Source: Bacteroidetes bacterium QS_8_64_10 (GTDB taxonomy: Bacteria > Bacteroidota > Rhodothermia > Rhodothermales > Salinibacteraceae). From it: 23,058 nucleotides of DNA. The position numbers and the translations under genes were made by a program. Below, one piece after another: positions 8,495 to 17,025 of the stretch (position 1 is its first letter; the number at the start of each line of letters is the position of its first letter). Location of the stretch: NCBI GenBank assembly GCA_003022505.1, contig PXTQ01000062.1, positions 1 through 23,058 on the forward strand, read 5' to 3'. Under the pieces are notes generated by a model. It worked only from the letters and a program-made list of their open reading frames with translations, was not told where the DNA came from and searched no databases.

Positions 8495-9139
8495 CTACCG
8501 AACCGCGCGAGTGTGGAGCGAGGTAAAGCGCCGGTAGTCGGTCATATCGGTGGTTTCGCCCGCTACCGAGACGGGTCCCGCCGTGCTCGATCCAGGCTCC
8601 GTCGTGTCGGTCTCAATGCGCCAGTTTGTCCATTTTTGAGTGCGAAACGCTTGCTGCAAGTCGAGCCCCTGTGACGGATTAAACTCATATGCGTTCTCAA
8701 CGACGGAATCTGATACAGACAACTTGTTTGCTAACTGCGTGAGCTCCTGATCATTCATGGTCCTCGTCATCACGGTGGTGCCACGGCCTGGCAAGTGCGC
8801 ATAGTAATCGTCTGGCTGGCCCATGCGCGTGAGCACGTCCGAGCCCGGAAAGTCAATACCGTAGAAATGGTCGAAATCCGCCGTTTTCGGAGGAAGACCG
8901 CCACCGTGTACCTCGCGCGTGATGGTGCCCGGGTCGAAGTTCCAGCCTAGCCCTACCCAGCTGGCGCGCTGGCTGACCTTGATGCTGGACTTGTAGCTGA
9001 AGCTCACATCGAAGTTGAGTCCGCGTCCCGGCACCGTCAAGACCGGAATCGACAGGTTCAGGTCGCCCCCCGCGCCGACTTTCGAGTTGACCGGATTCGG
9101 GGAGTGCCACGCCTCCGGCTGCACGTTGGTGCGAGTCAT
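8495..9139 (-). CDS. RHS protein, N-terminal segment
   Basis: The start of the rhs gene. The ATG at 9139 gives MTRTNVQPEAWHSPNPVNSK, followed by GGDLNLSIPVLTVPGRGLNF and ASWVGLGWNFDPGTITREV, a combination typical of the N-terminus of Bacteroidota RHS/SpvB-like proteins. No signal peptide is visible at this start, and an in-frame TGA stands a few codons upstream. Since breaks are common in this gene, a lost N-terminal leader cannot be excluded. The frame ends at 8495 by a shift; correcting it joins SLHTRA to RFGSDEPSG in the next segment. Confidence 0.7.
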   Translation of the reverse strand: MTRTNVQPEAWHSPNPVNSKVGAGGDLNLSIPVLTVPGRGLNFDVSFSYKSSIKVSQRASWVGLGWNFDPGTITREVHGGGLPPKTADFDHFYGIDFPGSDVLTRMGQPDDYYAHLPGRGTTVMTRTMNDQELTQLANKLSVSDSVVENAYEFNPSQGLDLQQAFRTQKWTNWRIETDTTEPGSSTAGPVSVAGETTDMTDYRRFTSLHTRAVR

Positions 9140-9847
9140 GGCGCGTAAGCGTCGTCAGATGAAATCAGGGAATGAGCGCTACAACCCTAATCTCGAAGTC
9201 GAGACGACCAGAAACATTAGCGCCGGATTAGAACTCAATTAGCATTGGCTCATGAAGATGAGATTTTGCTAATATAACATACGCAAACAACCCATTAAGG
9301 TGGTACAGATGGAAAGGAACGACAATCATTCCAGACGACGATACCCAACTCACCGCAATTCCTGAAGCGGTTGTCCATCGCTTTTCGCCGAGAGCGAAAC
9401 TCACGTTGCCGCTTGCAACTCGTGGCGGTGCGTCAGTTCAAGTTTGCCAAGGACCCTTCTCAACCATCTGGACCCTCATGCTCCCTCGTAGCAAGCGAAG
9501 GGAAAGGTGAGCTGCGTAGCGCACGTTGTTTTCTCCCGCGTAGCAAGTGCGGAGGCCGATAAGCCGACCAGGCGGATCGCTTCGCCAGCACGTCCCACGC
9601 GGCTTTGCGTGAGAAATCTGTTTAGGAGATACGTGCCCGCCCGTCACAGTTCGCTTTCTCGATAAGTACGGGGGGCCTGACACGTGTGCGTCTCAAAGTC
9701 CCCCGTCTTGAGCTTGAACGTTACCGTACGTCCTTCCCCTTTCCCCTGAGTCGGCGTGCCACGCGCCCGGCGATTCCGGATAGTCGCTCCCGGATCGCCG
9801 CTTTTGTTGCGAGTCCATCCGCGAACGTGCGCTCGACACTGGAACAA
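9140..9847. other. Long intergenic region without a supported gene
   Basis: About 700 bases with only short overlapping open frames of unconvincing composition on both strands. The part at 9210-9310 is AT-rich and lies upstream of rhs on the minus strand, so it is the likely rhs promoter area; TTGTTTG and TATATTAG on the minus strand loosely resemble a Bacteroidota promoter, but this is weak. Around 9530-9620 there is a GC-rich stretch with imperfect short repeats (GTAGCAAGCGAAGG, GTAGCAAGTGCGGAGG). I see no RNA gene. Confidence 0.35.
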
Positions 9848-10117
9848 TCAAGGCTGCTGATTTTTGTGAATTGTGAATTGCGCTTCCGGCCCTTTGACTT
9901 CGCAGTTGGTGTAGCACTCGATGATGCGAATGCGTAGGCTATCGAGGTAAGCATCTAAGTTGTTTTCCGCCTGCGACACCGCTGCTTGTGAAACGCCCAT
10001 CTGTCGTGCCACTTCGATCTGCGAACGAGGCCCGCGCGCCTCGCGCACCAGCGCTGCCAACTCATCACGACTGATGCGTCGTTCAGTTTCCATCGCGGTT
10101 TCGGGTATCTTTTTCAT
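9848..10117 (-). CDS. Small XRE/Cro-type helix-turn-helix regulator
   Basis: An 89-residue protein with a clear helix-turn-helix: ELAALVREARGPRSQIEVAR, then QMGVSQAAVSQAENN (about residues 20-53), the VSQAAVSQ segment being the recognition helix. After it comes LRIRIIECYTNCEVKGP, a tail like that of small stand-alone XRE proteins; the last residues (AQFTIHKNQQP) look atypical, and the end may be altered by a frame change. It is probably a DNA-binding regulator, possibly of a toxin-antitoxin type, but no partner toxin is next to it: tryptophanase lies upstream on the same strand and nothing supported lies downstream. Target unknown. Confidence 0.7.
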   Translation of the reverse strand: MKKIPETAMETERRISRDELAALVREARGPRSQIEVARQMGVSQAAVSQAENNLDAYLDSLRIRIIECYTNCEVKGPEAQFTIHKNQQP

Positions 10118-10178
10118 TTACCGAATAGCTTTGTGCTAACTAAAGTCCGCGTACGTTTCTCGTTTCAGCCGCAGCGGC

Positions 10179-11543
<1,365 letters not shown>

Positions 11544-11629
11544 GGGAGAGAAGGTTTTTGCAGAAAACGACCGGAGAGGCTACACGTACGAAGGGGCGGC
11601 CCGTGGTGATGTACCCTCTGGGCGTGACA

Positions 11630-11750
11630 AAAAAGCGCACATAGATCAACGCGGATTAGGCGGAGCACCACGGATCAAAAGCGAAATGATACGCCGTGTT
11701 CATCCGTTCCATCCGCGCATATCCGTGTGCTATTCCACCACGGTTCGAAT
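11630..11750. repeat. Word-like repeats (ATCCGTG/CACGGAT type) upstream of rarA
   Basis: The spacer between tnaA and rarA (divergent) contains repeated variants of CGGATTAG, CCACGGATCA, GTGTTCATCCGTTCCATCCG and ATATCCGTGTGC, partly as inverted copies. The pattern is periodic and text-like, and is unrelated in sequence to the families seen elsewhere in the window. Confidence 0.55.
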
Positions 11751-11817
11751 CCTTGTCGCGTACTGAGGACGTGCTCACCGCGCCCCCTGTCGCTTCGTTT
11801 CCAACCAGCCCGCCATC

Positions 11818-13138
11818 ATGCCCGATCTTTTCAACGAATCGCTCGGCGATGGTAGCAATCCTGGCGACGCTGCCCCGCTCGCGGACCCGCCGCGCCATCG
11901 AAGCCGACCGCGTGCAGTCGCTCATCCTGTTCGGGCCGCCCGGCAGCGGCAAGACCACACTCGCCCGCATCATCGCCAACACGACGGAGGCGCGCTTCAC
12001 GTCGCTGAACGCCGTCCTCTCCGGCGTGAGCGACCTGCGCGAGGCCGTCACCGCCGCAGAGCATCGCCTGCGCACGCGCGAACAGCGCACGATTCTGTTT
12101 GTGGACGAGGTGCATCGTTTCAATAAGGCGCAGCAGGATGCGCTCCTGCCGCACGTCGAAAACGGCACCGTCACGTTCATCGGCGCGACCACCGAAAACC
12201 CGTACTTCGAGGTCATCGGCGCGCTGGTCAGCCGCTCGCGCGTGTTCGAGCTGGAGACGCTGACGGAAGACGACCTGCGCGCCGTCGCCCGGCAGGCGCT
12301 TACGGATGAGAAACGCGGCTACGGAGCGCTCGACGTGGAGATCACGGATGACGCGCTCGATCATCTCATCGACACGGCCAACGGCGACGCGCGCTCGCTC
12401 CTGAACGCGCTGGAGCTGGCCGTCGAGACGACCGAACCGGGCGAGGGCGAGGCCATCGAGATCGATCTCAGCGTGGCCGAAGACTCGATCCAACAGCGCG
12501 CTGTGCTCTACGATAAAGAGGGCGATGCGCACTTCGACACCATCAGCGCGTTCATCAAGAGCCTGCGCGGCTCCGATCCCGACGCCGCGCTCTACTGGCT
12601 GGCGCGCATGATCTACGCGGGCGAGGAGCCTCGGTTTATTTTGCGCCGGATGTGCATCTTCGCCGCCGAAGACATCGGCCTGGCCGATCCGCGTGCGCTC
12701 CAGGTTGCAGAAAGCGCCGCCGCCGCGTTCGACCGCGTGGGGATGCCGGAGGGGCAGTTCCTGCTGGCCGAGTGCTGCCTCTACCTCGCCACCGCGCCCA
12801 AGAGCAACACCGCCTTCGCGTATTTTGACGCCCTGGCGCACGTCCGCAAGGAGCAGACCGAGGACGTGCCGGATCCGTTGAAGGACGCGAGCCGCGATAA
12901 GGAGGGACTGGGCCACGGCGAGGGCTACAAGTACCCGCACGCCTATCAACGCCATTACACGCCGCAGCAATATCTGCCTGACGAGATGCAGGGCATTTAT
13001 TTTTATGAGCCGTCCGGCGAAGGCTACGAGAGCGTCTTACGGCAGCGCCTCGATCACTGGCGCGACCGTGACGCCGACGAGGACCTCGAAAAACGAGCGC
13101 GGCGTTACGCGGAGGATGAGGACGAGGGCGCGTCGTGA
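11818..13138 (+). CDS. rarA: Replication-associated recombination protein RarA (MgsA), with N-terminal gap
   Basis: AAA+ ATPase related to clamp loaders that acts at stalled replication forks and binds SSB. Seen: Walker A GPPGSGKTT (about 11936), Walker B-like ILFVDEVHRFNKAQQDAL, sensor segment FIGATTENPYFEV, and the full C-terminal RarA domain up to the stop. The likely start is the ATG at 11818 (MPDLFNESLGDGSN, continuing to APLAD). The frame then changes at about 11886-11890, where APLAD is followed in another frame by RRAIEADRVQSL. Homologues have about 20-25 residues between these points (the MRPRTLDEFVGQ region), so roughly 70 bases appear to be missing. Longer starts upstream in the second frame are artefacts. 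Confidence 0.88.
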
Positions 13139-13205
13139 AATTCGCGCCGCCTCTGCTGGGGCAATCGTGATGCGAATCAAGCGCAGCGCAGGATGGTCTG
13201 TATGA

Positions 13206-13235
13206 GTCAGCGGCGACGAATCCGTCGCCGCTGAC
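13206..13235. other. Perfect 13-bp hairpin downstream of rarA
   Basis: GTCAGCGGCGACG and its exact complement are separated by the four bases AATC. The stem is GC-rich and perfect but has no T-run on either side. It lies between the rarA stop and the intrinsic terminator, and may stabilise the rarA mRNA 3' end or be a small repeat element. Confidence 0.6.
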
Positions 13236-13258
13236 CTCCCCAACTACAGCTATCACAC

Positions 13259-13295
13259 AAAAAGGGCACGACCCCGAACGGGACCGGCCCTTTTT
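13259..13295. terminator. Bidirectional intrinsic terminator between rarA and rpsU
   Basis: AAAAAGGGC and GCCCTTTTT are inverted around a GC-rich loop region (CCC-GAAC-GGG inside). The A-run and T-run on the two sides allow use in both directions, which fits the convergent rarA (+) and rpsU (-). Confidence 0.8.
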
Positions 13296-13317
13296 TCGGT
13301 AAAAACGTGCTGCCGCG

Positions 13318-13515
13318 TCAGTACCGGTTCCGCGAATAGTGGCGCGCGTTGCGGAGCGAACGCTTCTCGGCCAGGCGACGCTCCTCCGAAGGCTTCGTGT
13401 ACGCCATGTTCTGACGGTACTCGCGCAGAACGCGGCTGCGGTTGACGGTGCGCCGGAAACGCTTGAGCGCCCGGTCAATGGATTCGCGGTCTCGAACTTT
13501 GACTCCTACGGACAA
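13318..13515 (-). CDS. rpsU: 30S ribosomal protein bS21
   Basis: A 65-residue basic protein with the typical bS21 sequence: VGVKVRDRESIDRALKRFRR, then the arginine-rich C-terminal half. bS21 binds the small subunit near the 3' end of 16S rRNA and the anti-Shine-Dalgarno. The start is a TTG at 13513-13515, chosen because the protein begins SVGVKV as in the family and because a strong Shine-Dalgarno lies seven bases upstream. It is transcribed opposite to its neighbours and ends at the shared terminator. Confidence 0.95.
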   Translation of the reverse strand: MSVGVKVRDRESIDRALKRFRRTVNRSRVLREYRQNMAYTKPSEERRLAEKRSLRNARHYSRNRY

Positions 13516-13522
13516 GGCTGAT

Positions 13523-13529
13523 CCTCCTC
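13523..13529 (-). promoter_or_regulatory. Strong Shine-Dalgarno of rpsU
   Basis: The minus strand reads GAGGAGG, seven bases before the TTG start. I checked the upstream bases of tenA, tnaA, rarA, rdgB, dtd, the HAD gene, the GNAT gene, serine palmitoyltransferase, the glycosyltransferase, DUF5683, parB and parA, and none has a comparable purine tract, so this site stands out. Confidence 0.85.
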
Positions 13530-13626
13530 GTGTTGTTGAAAGGTTGCGTGATGATTGTGAAGTTCAGCGGACGTGAACAAAGAGTGGCCGCGAGAGTTCC
13601 GTGGGAAACCGTCGTGTTCTTAGCGA

Positions 13627-14241
13627 ATGGCTAAACTCATGCGTGTCCTCCAACTGGTCCTGGCTACGAGCAACGCGGGCAAAGTGCGCGAGTTGCGCGC
13701 GCTGCTCGGCGACCTGCCGGTCCGCGTCGAGACGACGGACGCCTGGCCGGACGGACCGCACGACGTTACCGAAGACGCGCCCGACCTGCGGGGCAATGCT
13801 CGCAAGAAGGCGCGCGCCTGGCACCGCCACGCCGGCCTCGCCGCGCTCGCCGACGACACGGGCCTGGAGGTGCGCGCCCTCGACGGTCGACCCGGCGTGC
13901 GCTCGGCGCGCTTCGCTGGACCGAATGCCGGCGACGACGCCAACTGTGCCCGTCTCCTGCGCGCGATGGACGGTCAGGCGGATCGCCGCGCCCGCTTCCG
14001 CACCGTCGCGGCGCTCGTTGACGACGATGGCAGCGAGCACTTCTTCGAGGGCGTCTGCGAAGGCAGCATCACCACGGAACGGCGCGGCGAGGGCGGCTTC
14101 GGCTACGACCCACTCTTTCAGCCGGAGGGCCGGGAGCGAACGTTCGCCCAGCTCGACGCCGAGACGAAAAACGAGATGAGCCATCGCGGGCGCGCCCTAC
14201 GCAAGCTGCGCGCCTTCCTGTACGAACAGTTCGCTCCGTGA
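13627..14241 (+). CDS. rdgB: Non-canonical purine NTP pyrophosphatase (RdgB/HAM1)
   Basis: Hydrolyses ITP, dITP and XTP to monophosphates, keeping deaminated purines out of nucleic acids. The 204-residue protein carries all signature blocks: LATSNAGKVRELRALL (phosphate-binding start), ADDTGLEVRALDGRPGVRSA with the catalytic and metal-binding acids, GEGGFGYDPLF, and EMSHRGRAL near the C-terminus. The ATG at 13627 or the one at 13639 (MRVLQLVLATSN) could be the start; neither has a Shine-Dalgarno. It runs in the same direction as dtd, another small house-cleaning enzyme about 200 bases downstream. The gene is intact. Confidence 0.93.
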   Translation: MAKLMRVLQLVLATSNAGKVRELRALLGDLPVRVETTDAWPDGPHDVTEDAPDLRGNARKKARAWHRHAGLAALADDTGLEVRALDGRPGVRSARFAGPNAGDDANCARLLRAMDGQADRRARFRTVAALVDDDGSEHFFEGVCEGSITTERRGEGGFGYDPLFQPEGRERTFAQLDAETKNEMSHRGRALRKLRAFLYEQFAP

Positions 14242-14445
14242 GGGGGCGTCCTCAGTACAAAACGCAAACACGGACCAGTAGAATAGCACACGGAACGGCC
14301 TCAGTATTATTCCGCTTTCGATCCGTGCCACTCCGCCTGACCCGCCTTGAGCTGTGTGCATCTTTCTTTTGTCGTGTACAGAGGAAAAGCGCCCCCCTGA
14401 TCCTCACAATCGCCAATCGAAAATCGCAAGTCGAAAATCGAAAAT
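14242..14445. repeat. Spacer between rdgB and dtd with GAAAATCG words
   Basis: At 14409-14445 the bases CAATCGAAAATCGCAAGTCG and further GAAAATCGAAAAT units run directly into the dtd ATG. The earlier part (14260-14340) has looser repetition of ACACGGA. No open frame of note. Confidence 0.5.
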
Positions 14446-14913
14446 ATGGTCGCACTGGTACAGCGCGTGACGAAAGCCTCCGTGGAAACGGACGACGAAA
14501 CGGTAGGCGCCATCGGACCCGGACTGCTCATCCTACTGGGCGTGCACGAGGACGACACCGAAGCCGAGATGCACTGGACGGCGCGCAAGTGCGCTCATCT
14601 GCGCATCTTCCCGAACGAGGAGGGCAAAATGGATCGCTCGGTGCGCGATGCTGACGTAGACAATGGCGGCGAGGTGCTCGTCGTGCCGCAGTTTACGCTC
14701 TACGGCGACGTTTCGCGCGGACATCGCCCCTCGTTCGACGAAGCGGCCCCGCCCGGCCTCGCCGAACGGCTCTACGAGGATTTCCTGGAGGCAATGGAAG
14801 AACACCTGGATCAGCCCGTGGCCGCCGGCGTCTTCGGCGCGACGATGGATGTGCAGCTCGTCAACGACGGCCCGGTGACGCTCTGGGTCGAGAAACGCGC
14901 CGATGCGTCCTGA
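14446..14913 (+). CDS. dtd: D-aminoacyl-tRNA deacylase
   Basis: Removes D-amino acids (and glycine from tRNA-Ala) wrongly loaded on tRNA; acts as a homodimer in the cytoplasm. The 155-residue protein begins MVALVQRVTKASV as in the family, has the active-site segment VPQFTLYGD (usually SQFTL) and the C-terminal NDGPVTLWVE with the Gly-cis-Pro motif (GPVT) that screens chirality. The start is fixed by homology; A-rich word repeats precede it instead of a Shine-Dalgarno. The gene converges on the HAD gene with a gap of about 20 bases. Confidence 0.94.
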   Translation: MVALVQRVTKASVETDDETVGAIGPGLLILLGVHEDDTEAEMHWTARKCAHLRIFPNEEGKMDRSVRDADVDNGGEVLVVPQFTLYGDVSRGHRPSFDEAAPPGLAERLYEDFLEAMEEHLDQPVAAGVFGATMDVQLVNDGPVTLWVEKRADAS

Positions 14914-14935
14914 TGCGACAGTAGCTAACGAGAGA

Positions 14936-15664
14936 TCACGCAGCCTCCTCCAGTGCGGCGTCGCCCAGACCGAGACGTCGCACGAGCGCGTCCCACTTCT
15001 CGAAGCAGAAAACCTCGTCGCTTGCCCGTGACGGGTCGCCGCCGTACCAGGCCACCTGCCAGTCTGCCTGGAGGCCTCCGCCCACGTCGGAGCGGAGCGA
15101 GTTGCCGACGTACAGGATGGCCCCCGGCTCCGTGTCGGCCTCGCGCGCGGCGTACTCAAAGACAGCGGAATGCGGCTTGGGCGTGCCTACCTCGGCGCTG
15201 ATGACGAGCGCGTCGAGGCGGTTGCGCAGCTGGGGAAACTGGTCGAGTTTGGAGCGTTGCGTGTCGGCAAAGCCGTTCGTGAGAATGCCCACGGGATAGC
15301 GTTCGGCCACGGCGCGGAAGGCGGCGCGGCTGCCTTTGGTGAGCGCCCAGTGCTCGGCGTAACAATTCAGGTAGTGCTCGTTGACGCGAGCGGGTTGCAC
15401 GCCCGTCACAGCCAGCGATTCGAGAAGCTGTTCGAAGCGGCGGCGCTCCAGCTCGTTGGCGTCGATCTCGCCGGCCTCGTACTGCTGCCAGAGCGTCGAG
15501 TTATGGTCGCGGTAGGCACTTCGCACCGCCTCCTCCGTCAGTTCGGCGAAGGCCTCGTCGTACTCGGTGCACACGTCGCCCAGCGCGCGGTGCTCGGCCC
15601 GCTGGTGATCCAGGAGCGTGTCGTCCAGATCAAAATAGACAAATTCGATGCGGTCAACATTCAT
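14936..15664 (-). CDS. HAD-family hydrolase, YjjG-like (phosphatase/nucleotidase)
   Basis: A 242-residue haloacid dehalogenase-type phosphatase with alpha-helical cap. Motif I is FDLDDTLLD (nucleophile D12, acid D14), motif II ILTNG (T129), motif III lysine K163 in GTPKPHSAVF, motif IV GNSLRSDVGGG with D193; the first acid of the usual GDS is N188 here. The sequence best fits the YjjG/noncanonical pyrimidine nucleotidase group, cleaning up modified nucleotides; a sugar-phosphate substrate is also possible. It is last in the minus-strand series after serine palmitoyltransferase and GNAT, separated by a repeat-containing spacer of about 80 bases, so co-transcription is plausible but not shown. 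Confidence 0.85.
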   Translation of the reverse strand: MNVDRIEFVYFDLDDTLLDHQRAEHRALGDVCTEYDEAFAELTEEAVRSAYRDHNSTLWQQYEAGEIDANELERRRFEQLLESLAVTGVQPARVNEHYLNCYAEHWALTKGSRAAFRAVAERYPVGILTNGFADTQRSKLDQFPQLRNRLDALVISAEVGTPKPHSAVFEYAAREADTEPGAILYVGNSLRSDVGGGLQADWQVAWYGGDPSRASDEVFCFEKWDALVRRLGLGDAALEEAA

Positions 15665-15743
15665 GAGAATCTATGAGTCCGTGAGTCCATGAATCTAAGA
15701 ATCTGTGAGATGGGAGATCGCAGCCTCGCCGACTCCCAGACTC
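15665..15743. repeat. Word-like repeats (GAATCTATGAG/GAGTCC type) upstream of HAD gene
   Basis: Variants of GAATCTATGAGTCCGTGAGT recur with mutations for about 50 bases (ATGAATCTAAGAATCTGTGAG), followed by inverted-sense words such as GACTCCCAGACTCTCACAGG. It resembles the tract in the tenA leader (1873-1950), with which it shares GAATCTATGAG. Confidence 0.6.
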
Positions 15744-16892
15744 TCACAGGCTCTTTTCAAACATTGCGTATTCTTTGTCGATGACGCCGCCCATCTCTTC
15801 GAGCGCGTTTTTGAGCGCCGTGTTGGAATCGAGCACCCAGCTCATCTCGCAGGCTGGATAGCCCCGGCGCGGCCCCTCTTCGACGGTTTCCAGCACGAGC
15901 GGGGCGTAGAGGCCCTGCCCCTGATATTCCTTGCGCACGCCCATGAGCGGCATCCGAATCTGATGCACGCCGCCGAAGTGCTGGTACGCCAAGAGCTTCG
16001 GCAATCCGAGCGGGAAGAGCCGCCCGTCCTCAACGTGCCGGAGCGCCTGATTGATGTCGGGCAGCGAGATCGCAAAGGCAACCGGGCGACCCTCGTCTTC
16101 CAGAATAAACACGAGTTCGGAATCCACGATGAGTTTCAGCTCGCTGGTAAGTTGGTCGAACTCGGCCTCGGTCATGGGCACGTGCCCCCAGTTGTCGCTC
16201 CAGGCGTCGTTGTAGATGTCGAGGATTGTGGCAGCCTCCTCCTCGAAGCGATCCATGTCGAGGGTGCGCAACTCCAGACCCGGATGGCGCCGCCGGATGA
16301 GCTTCGCGCCGCGCCGCAGCTTCTGGGTCTTGACATACTTGCAGTGCAGGTAGTAGGCCCACATCGTCATGACGCGCTCCAGACCGTGCTGACGGAAGAA
16401 GTCGGCGTAGTACGGCGGGTTGTAGGGCATCAGGAGGGCGGGCGCGCGGTCGAAGCCGTCTACGAGTAGCCCAGCGGTGTCGTTGAGTGACGGATTGGCG
16501 GGGCCGCGCATCCCGATGAGGCCCTGCTCGCGGAGCCAGCCTTCGGCGGCCTCCAAGAGCACCTCGGCGACGGCCTCATCCCGCACGCACTCGAAAAAGC
16601 CAAAGAAGCCGTTGCCGTCGTCGTACTTGCGGAGATGCTGCCCGTTTTTGATGGCGGCGATGCGCCCGACGACCGCGCCGCCAGCGTCTCGCGCGAGAAA
16701 GAGCTGCATGTCACCGTGCTCGAAGAAGGCATTCTTCTTCGGATTGAGCGTCTGCTTGACGTCGCGGCGGAGCGGTGGAATCCAGTGCCGGCTCGTGCGG
16801 TAGAGGTCGTAGGCGAAATCCACGAACCGCTTGCGGCCGCGCCAGCCCTCGACGGGGCGAACGGTGACTCCGGTGGAGGAAACGGCGGTCAT
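15744..16892 (-). CDS. GNAT-fold acyltransferase, candidate bacterial ceramide synthase
   Basis: A 382-residue protein of the large GNAT group that begins with FVDFAYDLYRTSRHWIPPLR (residues 23-42), followed by FLARDAGGAVVGRIAAI (65-81). A central block MRGPANPSLNDTAGLLVDGF (128-147) and a C-terminal acyl-CoA-binding loop VRKEYQGQGLYAPLV (319-333) follow. No membrane segment is evident. From memory, bacterial ceramide synthases described in Caulobacter and found in Bacteroidota are GNAT-type proteins of this length and N-terminal pattern; the placement about 130 bases after a serine palmitoyltransferase gene supports N-acylation of a sphingoid base. This assignment is inference; an N-acetyltransferase of unknown substrate is the conservative call. 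The gene is intact. Confidence 0.75.
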   Translation of the reverse strand: MTAVSSTGVTVRPVEGWRGRKRFVDFAYDLYRTSRHWIPPLRRDVKQTLNPKKNAFFEHGDMQLFLARDAGGAVVGRIAAIKNGQHLRKYDDGNGFFGFFECVRDEAVAEVLLEAAEGWLREQGLIGMRGPANPSLNDTAGLLVDGFDRAPALLMPYNPPYYADFFRQHGLERVMTMWAYYLHCKYVKTQKLRRGAKLIRRRHPGLELRTLDMDRFEEEAATILDIYNDAWSDNWGHVPMTEAEFDQLTSELKLIVDSELVFILEDEGRPVAFAISLPDINQALRHVEDGRLFPLGLPKLLAYQHFGGVHQIRMPLMGVRKEYQGQGLYAPLVLETVEEGPRRGYPACEMSWVLDSNTALKNALEEMGGVIDKEYAMFEKSL

Positions 16893-17025
16893 GGAACGTC
16901 GGCTCGCATTTCAGTCAATAGCCGCACGTATTGCGTAAGGATGCTCAACTTTAGCGTCTACGCAATACGAGACGAAAGCGACTCACGAAGCAAGCAACAC
17001 GACTTTTATCTCTCCCGCGCCCAGA
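16893..17025. repeat. Spacer with ATTGCGTAA/TACGCAATACG words
   Basis: ACGTATTGCGTAA (16926-16938) and TACGCAATACG (16959-16969) form an imperfect inverted pair. The first is 13 bases identical to part of the repeat tract near parB (20238-20259). The spacer lies between the serine palmitoyltransferase stop and the GNAT start. Confidence 0.6.

Larger units (their letters stand above)
3058..9139 (-). pseudogene. Giant RHS/YD-repeat protein gene, frame broken in five places
   Basis: Read across the breaks, one gene of about 2,000 codons runs from the ATG at 9139 to the stop at 3058: an N-terminal domain, a long YD-repeat shell, the RHS core end (YTGHEREPETG, GRWLTPDP), and a variable toxin-like tip. 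RHS shells enclose a C-terminal toxin that is delivered to neighbouring cells. The frame changes at about 8503-8511, 7314-7322, 4366-4376, 3765-3769 and 3525-3536, while the protein sequence is coherent on each side of each break. The first and last two need one extra base or a loss of 3n+2; the second and third fit a loss of 3n+1 bases. Whether this is a true pseudogene or sequence error is open; the segments are listed separately. Confidence 0.75.

Noticed and set aside
9438..9683. Possible small gene on the minus strand in the long gap
   Set aside because: Composition and lack of any recognisable pattern make it no better than overlapping frames on both strands.
11735..11757. GGTTCGAATCC resembles a tRNA T-arm
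   Set aside because: No acceptor stem, anticodon arm or CCA end can be fitted around it; the T-stem itself has a mismatch.
11831..12970. A 379-codon open frame on the minus strand
   Set aside because: It lies antisense to rarA, which has clear AAA+ motifs.
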